In this document: positions 1-4,734 of the stretch, in pieces
How the letters are laid out: each line of letters begins with the position of its first letter
How positions within the stretch are numbered: position 1 is the stretch's first letter
NCBI GenBank assembly: GCA_004558955.1
Contig: SFZC01000113.1
Location: 1-5,754 of the forward strand
Source: a bacterium
Lineage (GTDB): Bacteria > Cyanobacteriota > Vampirovibrionia > Gastranaerophilales > Gastranaerophilaceae
Direction of reading: 5' to 3'
DNA: 5,754 bases
Made by a program: the position numbers and the translations under genes
Notes under the pieces: generated by a model
The model's database searches: none
The model's input: only the letters and a program-made list of their open reading frames with translations
What the model was told of the DNA's origin: nothing

Positions 1-61
1 TTCATCTAATATTTCTGATTCCCGTTTTGATAACTTATTGCTACGATAGCCAGCAGGTGTT
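1..61. other. Contig-start segment not homologous to ispH; probable chimeric or foreign sequence
   Basis: In the ispH frame this stretch has a TAG stop at 47-49, and none of its three forward frames resembles an IspH N-terminus, although about 35-40 further IspH residues are expected here. The reverse strand is open throughout and reads TPAGYRSNKLSKRESEILDE, which vaguely recalls the start of a LuxR-type HTH (LSxRExEIL). IspH similarity begins abruptly at about 61-62. I infer a library or assembly chimera at a contig end. A real rearrangement truncating ispH is the less likely alternative because ispH is normally essential. Confidence 0.55.
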
Positions 62-814
62 TTGGGTGAACTTATCCACAATTCACAAGTGATTGACGAG
101 TTGGGAAATTTGGGTATTGCGACTTTGTCTGAATTACCGTCAAAAGGTGACGGGGTTTGTGTTGTGCGTTCTCACGGCGAAAGTCCTGAAGTTTTTGAAC
201 AAATTTCAAATACGGGGTTTGAAGTGCTTGATATGACTTGTCCTGATGTGAAAAAAGTTCAGCAAAAAGCTGTAGAACTTGCTCAAAATGGTTATTATCT
301 TGTAATTGTCGGAAAAGCAGAACATCCGGAGGTCGTTGCAATAAAAGCAAATGCAATAAAGTATAGTCCAAAGGTTATTGTTGCGGATTCTGCCGAAGGT
401 GTTGAACCTTATGCAAAGGACTTGAAGGCAAACAAAAAAATCGGTGTTGTAGTGCAAACTACTCAAATGTTGTCAACGTTGAGTAATGTTGTTAGTGCGT
501 TGATTCCGTTGGCAAAAGAGTTGTTGGTGGCAAATACGATTTGTCCGAGCACCTCAATGCGACAAACAGAGGCAAAAGAACTTGCAAAAGAAAGCGATTT
601 GATGATTGTTGTAGGGTCTAAAAAAAGTGCTAATACATCACATTTAGCTGAGATTTTGACCGATATAACAAACACAATTCATATAGAAACGTCTGACGAA
701 TTGGAAATTTATAAAGATTTAATTTCCGCGTCTGAGAGAATTTCTATTACGGCGGGGGCATCAACTCCAGATACCGTAATAAAAAAGGTTTTGGAAAAGC
801 TCGAACTTTTCTAA
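62..814 (+). CDS. ispH: 4-hydroxy-3-methylbut-2-enyl diphosphate reductase (IspH), 5'-truncated
   Basis: IspH is the cytoplasmic [4Fe-4S] enzyme for the last step of the MEP pathway, reducing HMBPP to IPP and DMAPP. Counting from TTG at 62, the visible residues are the HN motif (His6), SHG (His38), MTCP with cluster Cys60, HPE (His88, Glu90), QTT (131-133), ICPS with cluster Cys161, SAN (Ser189, Asn191) and GASTPD (232-237). These match the E. coli substrate and cluster positions except the first cluster cysteine (Cys12 in E. coli), which lies in the missing N-terminus. TTG at 62 is therefore only where homology begins, not a true start; no ribosome site precedes it. The stop is followed by 41 bases and then the S1 gene on the same strand, so the two are probably co-transcribed. 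Family assignment is firm; the intact gene would start beyond the window. Confidence 0.93.
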   Translation: MGELIHNSQVIDELGNLGIATLSELPSKGDGVCVVRSHGESPEVFEQISNTGFEVLDMTCPDVKKVQQKAVELAQNGYYLVIVGKAEHPEVVAIKANAIKYSPKVIVADSAEGVEPYAKDLKANKKIGVVVQTTQMLSTLSNVVSALIPLAKELLVANTICPSTSMRQTEAKELAKESDLMIVVGSKKSANTSHLAEILTDITNTIHIETSDELEIYKDLISASERISITAGASTPDTVIKKVLEKLELF

Positions 815-855
815 AAAAACAAAACGTCATAACAAAGAAAAGGAGAAAATAAAAA

Positions 856-1917
856 ATGACACAAGTATTAGATGAATTCGAAAAACTATTAGAAGAAAGT
901 TTTTCAAAAGGACATTCGGTTGCCGATATTGTTGAAGGTACTGTATTGAAAAAAGACCAAGACGGTTACCTAATCAGCGTTCGTGGTGCTAAAACAGAAG
1001 CGTTCTTGCCGAACAAGGAAATCTCTTCTGCAGAAGAAGCTACTCCGCTTGAAATCGGTGACGAAAAAGAATTTTATGTATTGAAAGAAGAACACGATGA
1101 AGACGGTATGTTATTGTCTTTGAAAAGACTTGCATTTGCTCAGGCTTGGGCTCAACTTAATGATGCAAAAGTTCAAGGCGATACAATCCTTGCAAAAGTT
1201 GTTTCAGTTGTTAAAGGCGGTGTTTTGGTTGACGTTGCAGACTTGAAAGGTTTTATTCCTTCTTCTCAATTAAGAACAGGAACTCCGTTTGATGGTCTTT
1301 TGGATCAAAAAATCGAAGTTAAAGTTTTGGAAGCTGATCCTAAGAAAAACAAACTTATCTTGTCTCAGAGACAAGCAGTTGCTGAACAAAGAGATCAAGT
1401 TGTTGACAATATTTTAGCAACTTTGGAAGAAGGTCAGGTTGTTAAAGGTGAAGTTGTAAGAATTGCTGATTTCGGTGCTTTCGTTGACATCAACGGCATT
1501 GACGGTTTACTTCCTATTTCTGAAATTTCTTGGCAAAGAATTAAACACCCTTCAGATGTTATTTCTTTGGGTGAAACTATTGAAGTTAAAATCATTAAAA
1601 TTGATAACGAATTGAAGAGAATTTCATTGTCTTTGAAAAGAATGGGCGAAGATCCATGGCAACAAATTGAAGGTCAATTCTCAGAAGGTCAGGTAATCAC
1701 AGGTACTGTTAATAAAGTTACAGGTTTCGGTGCTTTCATTAACATTTTCCCTGGCGTTGAAGCTTTACTTCCTGTTTCAGAAATGGCTGAAGAAAATATC
1801 AACCCGTTCAACAAATTCAAAGTTGGTGACAGTGTAGAAGTTCTTATCAAGAAATTCACTCCGCAAGAACACAGAATTGCGTTGAGCATTAAAGATATTA
1901 ACAAAGATGCTGAATAA
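856..1917 (+). CDS. rpsA: 30S ribosomal protein S1 homologue with four S1 domains
   Basis: This 353-residue RNA-binding protein is built from four S1 (OB-fold) repeats at about 24-91, 106-173, 193-262 and 276-347. The third and fourth are the most canonical, each with an FGAF strand followed by a GLLPISE or ALLPVSE segment. S1 proteins bind single-stranded mRNA and help load it onto the 30S subunit. E. coli S1 has six domains (about 557 residues) and the cyanobacterial form is shorter, so four domains in 353 residues fits a short S1. ATG at 856 is preceded by AAGGAG (840-845) at 10 bases, which fixes the start. The gene follows ispH on the same strand, an arrangement also known in Firmicutes, and ends 21 bases before a strong terminator. 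Whether it is the true ribosomal S1 or an S1-like regulator cannot be settled from one locus. Confidence 0.9.
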   Translation: MTQVLDEFEKLLEESFSKGHSVADIVEGTVLKKDQDGYLISVRGAKTEAFLPNKEISSAEEATPLEIGDEKEFYVLKEEHDEDGMLLSLKRLAFAQAWAQLNDAKVQGDTILAKVVSVVKGGVLVDVADLKGFIPSSQLRTGTPFDGLLDQKIEVKVLEADPKKNKLILSQRQAVAEQRDQVVDNILATLEEGQVVKGEVVRIADFGAFVDINGIDGLLPISEISWQRIKHPSDVISLGETIEVKIIKIDNELKRISLSLKRMGEDPWQQIEGQFSEGQVITGTVNKVTGFGAFINIFPGVEALLPVSEMAEENINPFNKFKVGDSVEVLIKKFTPQEHRIALSIKDINKDAE

Positions 1918-1938
1918 CTCAATATAGTATAATTCAAG

Positions 1939-1971
1939 ACGGGTGTCATTACAAAATGATGCCCGTTTTTT
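1939..1971 (+). terminator. Rho-independent terminator after the S1 gene
   Basis: An 11-base-pair stem (1939-1949 with 1956-1966, starting ACGGG and closing CCCGT, with two G-U pairs) encloses a six-base loop and runs into six T residues. It closes the ispH-S1 transcription unit. Confidence 0.9.
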
Positions 1972-1972
1972 A

Positions 1973-2000
1973 TTGACAAAAACTTTTAATCAAATATAAT
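1973..2000 (+). promoter_or_regulatory. Sigma-70-type promoter for the small exported protein
   Basis: A perfect -35 TTGACA (1973-1978) and a perfect -10 TATAAT (1995-2000) are separated by 16 bases. The expected start is near 2007, giving a leader of about 26 bases before ATG 2033. It begins two bases after the T-tract of the preceding terminator, so transcription is switched off and restarted here. Confidence 0.8.
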
Positions 2001-2032
2001 TTTTTTTGAAAAGCGATAAATGGGGGACGGAA

Positions 2033-2482
2033 ATGGAAAAGATTATGAACAGATTTTTGCTTGTTATTGTAGGGGTAATTTTGACGAGTGTGAGTGCTTT
2101 TGCCGTAATTCTAAACAGTTCTCCGTATTATGATTGCCCGTCTATGGAAAAGTTTTCCCCGTTGGTTTTTAGTTCAACATATTGTAGAACCGAAAAAAAT
2201 TTAAAACCGAGTGAATATTCGGCTTGTTTGAGAGAATACAAAGAAAAATATACTTCCCCAAGAAAAGAATACCGTTTGGGCAAATGTGAACCTAGCGAAG
2301 TTCGTTATGCTCAATTAGGGTTTGGAACTTCGACTTGCAAAATTGATTTTGTCACAGGCGATAAACCGAGAATAGTGAAGGTTGAGGCCTATTCTTTTTC
2401 AAGAAATTCTGTTGAAAAGGCAAAATGCGTTGAGCGATTGAAGGCTAATTTAAAAAAAGCTTATCCAAAAATTGAAGAATAA
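2033..2482 (+). CDS. Small exported six-cysteine protein of unknown function
   Basis: I do not recognise a family. The 149-residue product begins with a charged N-terminus (MEKIMNR), a hydrophobic stretch (about 8-20) and SAFA ending at residue 24, a good signal-peptidase I site, so it is probably secreted or periplasmic. The mature part has six cysteines (35, 51, 65, 85, 102, 132), which would allow three disulfides. It is rich in Lys, Glu and Tyr and has no further membrane segment. ATG at 2033 is chosen because the purine-rich GGGGGACGG (2022-2030) lies just upstream, and because an in-frame TTG at 2006 falls at or before the predicted transcription start. ATG 2045 is a less well spaced alternative. 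It has its own strong promoter and sits alone between the S1 and nusB genes; no terminator is obvious after it. Confidence 0.8.
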   Translation: MEKIMNRFLLVIVGVILTSVSAFAVILNSSPYYDCPSMEKFSPLVFSSTYCRTEKNLKPSEYSACLREYKEKYTSPRKEYRLGKCEPSEVRYAQLGFGTSTCKIDFVTGDKPRIVKVEAYSFSRNSVEKAKCVERLKANLKKAYPKIEE

Positions 2483-2572
2483 TTGTTTTGATATTTCTTG
2501 TCGTAAAAATTTTTTCATGATAGCATATTTTTTATAAACGGAATATGAAAATTAAATTTATGAGGTAAAAAT

Positions 2573-3232
2573 ATGCAAGCCCGAAGAGCCGCTAGAGAAC
2601 TAGCTTTTATATTGTTTTCACAATTTGAAAAAAAGATTACAAACTATTCAAAAGAAAATTTAGACGATATTATAGTTAAATCGGTAAGAATTTTGTCAAG
2701 CAATGCTAACGATGAGTTGAAAACGGCGTTAGGAACTTTGATTGATATGCGTAATAAGATTGATGATTACGAAGCAGAACACGAAATTAACTTGAACAGA
2801 CCGATTGAAGCAGCAAATGTTTCAGTGCCGATTATGATGTCAGGTGAAATGTCGGCCAAAGTTGATGAAATGATTGATATTGCCGAAAAAGCGTTGCTGG
2901 CATTAGAAATTGCGGAGTTCACAACTCTTGAATCTCAAAACGAAGTTAAATCTTATGCCATTCAAATTGCTCAGGCTTACCAACAACATAACAAAGAAAT
3001 TGATGATATGATAAAAAAATATTCAACAGGTTGGGATTTTGACCGATTGGTAAAAATGGACAAAGATATTTTGCGTATTGCGATTTCCGAATTGTTGTAT
3101 GTGAAAGAAGCACCAATGAAGGTTGTTGTTGACGAAGCCGTTGAGTTGGCTAAGAAATATTCAACAGATGATAGCCCGTCATTTATCAATGGTATTATTG
3201 CAAAAGTTATCGTTGACAACGGTGTTGAATAA
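2573..3232 (+). CDS. nusB: Transcription antitermination factor NusB, long cyanobacterial-type form
   Basis: NusB binds boxA RNA with NusE (S10) and promotes antitermination and processing of rRNA transcripts. The C-terminal half is canonical: IDDMIKKY (143-150), WDFDRLVKMDKDILRIAISELLY (about 154-176), the VVVDEAVELAKKYS helix (184-197) and FINGIIAKV (204-212). The N-terminus MQARRAARELAF matches the usual opening helix and my recollection of cyanobacterial NusB (MQARRxARELA). At 219 residues it is much longer than the roughly 140-residue E. coli protein; the excess is an acidic, helical segment at about 40-110. ATG 2573 follows GAGG (2562-2565) at seven bases. A weak promoter-like pair (TTGTCG 2498-2503, TAGCAT 2521-2526, 17-base spacer) lies upstream, so it may also be read from the preceding promoter. 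Confidence 0.93.
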   Translation: MQARRAARELAFILFSQFEKKITNYSKENLDDIIVKSVRILSSNANDELKTALGTLIDMRNKIDDYEAEHEINLNRPIEAANVSVPIMMSGEMSAKVDEMIDIAEKALLALEIAEFTTLESQNEVKSYAIQIAQAYQQHNKEIDDMIKKYSTGWDFDRLVKMDKDILRIAISELLYVKEAPMKVVVDEAVELAKKYSTDDSPSFINGIIAKVIVDNGVE

Positions 3233-3251
3233 ACAAAATTTAATGAATAAC

Positions 3252-3284
3252 AAAAACGGCTGACTTTTGCGGTCAGTCGTTTTT
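3252..3284. terminator. Bidirectional terminator between nusB and the convergent HTH-like gene
   Basis: A 9-base-pair stem (3256-3264 with 3272-3280, one G-T pair) has a seven-base loop. It is flanked by A residues on the left (3252-3256) and T residues on the right (3280-3284), so it gives a U-tract in both directions. It can end both nusB (+) and the minus-strand gene, whose stop codon at 3283-3285 lies inside the T-tract. Confidence 0.85.
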
Positions 3285-3501
3285 ATTTGTCTTTCTTTTC
3301 TTTAATGACGAGTTCATAACCTAAAAAATCGAGAATTTGTTGAACTGTTTTAAATTTGACATTTTCCTTTAAAAAAGAGTTTGATAAACCGCCTTCGACA
3401 GGTACTTTGCAGTTTTCTTCGTTCATTTTTATTGCAAGTTTACGCATAGACAGTCCTTTGCGTAGAAGTATTATTCTGATTTCTTCGTATATATTCAACA
3501 T
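3283..3501 (-). CDS. Small HTH-like DNA-binding protein, putative transcriptional regulator
   Basis: The 72-residue product looks like a compact helix-turn-helix protein. After a first helix (about 4-14), GLSMRKLAIKM (16-26) resembles the first HTH helix of XRE/Cro-type regulators. A longer than usual turn (27-37) and GGLSNSFLKEN (37-47, possible recognition helix) follow, then VQQILDFLGYELVIKEK (53-69), a helix plus strand ending typical of short phage or antitoxin-like HTH proteins. The family assignment is from pattern only. No Shine-Dalgarno sequence is visible before the ATG (complement of 3499-3501), so the start is less certain. No toxin partner is adjacent. It lies between nusB and ftsY, which are neighbours in many cyanobacteria as I recall, so it may be a later insertion. 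Its target is unknown; autoregulation at the divergent promoter region is possible. Confidence 0.65.
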   Translation of the reverse strand: MLNIYEEIRIILLRKGLSMRKLAIKMNEENCKVPVEGGLSNSFLKENVKFKTVQQILDFLGYELVIKEKKDK

Positions 3502-3529
3502 AATAACAGTTTAATTTTATTGTTGATGA

Positions 3530-3558
3530 TTGACAAAAATATAAACCATTGTTATTAT
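3530..3558 (+). promoter_or_regulatory. Near-consensus promoter reading towards ftsY
   Basis: A perfect -35 TTGACA (3530-3535), a 17-base spacer and the -10 TATTAT (3553-3558, five of six) predict a start near 3565, about 240 bases before the ftsY ATG. Its -10 lies next to the minus-strand candidate promoter. Confidence 0.6.
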
Positions 3559-3560
3559 AT

Positions 3561-3589
3561 AAAATACAATGACTTACATAAAGTGACAA
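3561..3589 (-). promoter_or_regulatory. Candidate promoter for the minus-strand HTH-like gene
   Basis: On the reverse strand, TTGTCA (3584-3589, five of six) and TATTTT (3561-3566, four of six) are 17 bases apart, predicting a start near 3554 and a leader of about 50 bases. A TATAAT at 3554-3559 on the same strand is an alternative -10 but has a poor -35. The position back to back with the plus-strand promoter means the two polymerases would compete. Confidence 0.4.
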
Positions 3590-3789
3590 ATGTAAAATGC
3601 AAAAAAATGAAATTTGTTTCGATGAAGAGTAAGATATCATTTTACCTGATACTGTTTGGGGTGAAATAGTTTATGTAATGTTTGTTTTGTCGATATATTG
3701 AAAGATTCAAGGTGTCGTTGTGAAAAATTCGTCAAATTAAAAAGACAAATATCTTTTTTCTGTCGCTGGGTGAAAAATCGTTGATTTTA

Positions 3790-3798
3790 TGCTATTAT
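3790..3798 (+). promoter_or_regulatory. Extended -10 promoter element abutting the ftsY start codon
   Basis: TGC followed by TATTAT (3793-3798) forms a TGn-extended -10. With the usual spacing the transcription start falls on 3805, the A of the ftsY ATG. No good -35 is present, as is common for extended -10 promoters. No ribosome site precedes the ATG. Confidence 0.45.
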
Positions 3799-3804
3799 TC
3801 AACT

Positions 3805-4722
3805 ATGTTCGGATTTTTTAAAGATAAAATTGAAAATTTTAAACAAAAGATTTCAAATACCACACAGAATTTGGTCGGAAATGTTCTTGCAAATGTTGAT
3901 GAAAACGAGGAAAGATATTCCGAGTTTACCTTGGACGATATTGAAGATACGCTGATTGGTGCGGATTTGGGCGTTGATTATGCGGCAGAACTTGTAGATA
4001 GGCTCCGTGCAAAACGTGATGCAAAACCGTCCGAGTTGAAGGATTACTTAAAAAACGAGTTTAAGAAAACCTTGCAGGAAGCGGGTTCAACCGAGTTGAA
4101 TTATAAAGAAAATGAGTTGAATATTTATTTTATTGCGGGTGTGAACGGAGTTGGCAAAACTACTTTGATTGCTAAATTGGCGTATAAATTTAAACAAGAA
4201 GGCAAAAAGGTTCTTGTTGCTGCGGGTGATACTTTTAGGGCGGCAGCGGAAGAACAATTAAATATTTGGTCGGTTAGAGCGGGAGCGGACATCGTTCGCC
4301 GTGATAAGGCTGATCCTGCATCTGTTGTCTATGAGGCGATTCAAAAGGCGAAAAATGAAAATTATGACGTGATTTTGGTAGATACTGCGGGACGTTTGCA
4401 AAACAAGTTTAATTTAATGGAAGAACTTTCAAAAATTAAAACAGTAATTGATAAACAGGCTTCCGATGCATTGAGAGAAAGTATTTTGGTAATTGATGCA
4501 AATACCGGACAAAACGGCTTACAACAGGCAAAAGTATTCTCTCAAGCGGTAAATTTGACCTCGGTTGCGTTGACAAAACTTGACGGAAGTTCTAAAGGTG
4601 CGATAATTATTGCTATTGCAAGAGAAATGAAATTACCTGTAAAAATGGTTGGGGTGGGCGAAAAAATGGAAGATTTGAAGCCGTTTATACCTGATGATTT
4701 TATTGATGCAATTTTTGAATAA
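3805..4722 (+). CDS. ftsY: Signal recognition particle receptor FtsY
   Basis: FtsY is the SRP receptor GTPase that docks ribosome-SRP complexes at the inner membrane. The 305-residue protein has a short amphipathic N-terminus (MFGFFKDKIENF), a helical N domain to about 95, and the NG GTPase domain: P-loop GVNGVGKTT (112-120), DTFRAAAEEQL (142-152), DTAGR (193-197), TKLDG (257-261), GVGE (283-286) and the closing LKPF with a final FIDAIFE. All key GTPase motifs are intact. It lacks the long acidic A domain of E. coli FtsY, like many short bacterial forms. I prefer ATG 3805 over TTG 3781 because MFGFF is a typical FtsY opening. No Shine-Dalgarno sequence precedes ATG 3805, and the extended -10 ends six bases before it. 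The peptidase gene starts 12 bases after the stop and is probably co-transcribed. Confidence 0.96.
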   Translation: MFGFFKDKIENFKQKISNTTQNLVGNVLANVDENEERYSEFTLDDIEDTLIGADLGVDYAAELVDRLRAKRDAKPSELKDYLKNEFKKTLQEAGSTELNYKENELNIYFIAGVNGVGKTTLIAKLAYKFKQEGKKVLVAAGDTFRAAAEEQLNIWSVRAGADIVRRDKADPASVVYEAIQKAKNENYDVILVDTAGRLQNKFNLMEELSKIKTVIDKQASDALRESILVIDANTGQNGLQQAKVFSQAVNLTSVALTKLDGSSKGAIIIAIAREMKLPVKMVGVGEKMEDLKPFIPDDFIDAIFE

Positions 4723-4734
4723 TTGGAGTTTTGT

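Larger units (their letters stand above)
3502..3804. other. 303-base intergenic region between the HTH-like gene and ftsY
   Basis: No convincing gene is visible. It holds overlapping candidate divergent promoters (3530-3589), an AT-rich stretch with only very short ORFs lacking ribosome sites, a loose direct repeat GTGAAAAATTCGT / GTGAAAAATCGTT at 3720 and 3770, a weak all-AT hairpin (3739-3758), and an extended -10 element immediately before ftsY. If the plus-strand promoter is used, the region forms an ftsY leader of about 240 bases or a small RNA. Confidence 0.6.

Noticed and set aside
2006..2032. TTG start at 2006 for the exported protein
   Set aside because: It lies at or before the predicted transcription start and would place nine extra charged residues before a normal signal peptide.
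2498..2538. Separate promoter for nusB
   Set aside because: TTGTCG-17-TAGCAT matches only four of six in each box, and a TATAAA at 2533-2538 has no good -35; too weak to list as a feature in AT-rich DNA.
3597..3669. Tiny ORFs in the ftsY upstream region (ATG 3597, 11 codons; ATG 3607, 20 codons)
   Set aside because: Neither has a ribosome site. The frame after the first stop reads a short protein-like DIILPDTVWGEIV, which could be a gene remnant, but it is too short to support.
3739..3759. AAAAAGA/TCTTTTT hairpin as a terminator before ftsY
   Set aside because: The stem is almost entirely A-T with little stability, and a terminator just upstream of ftsY is not otherwise supported.
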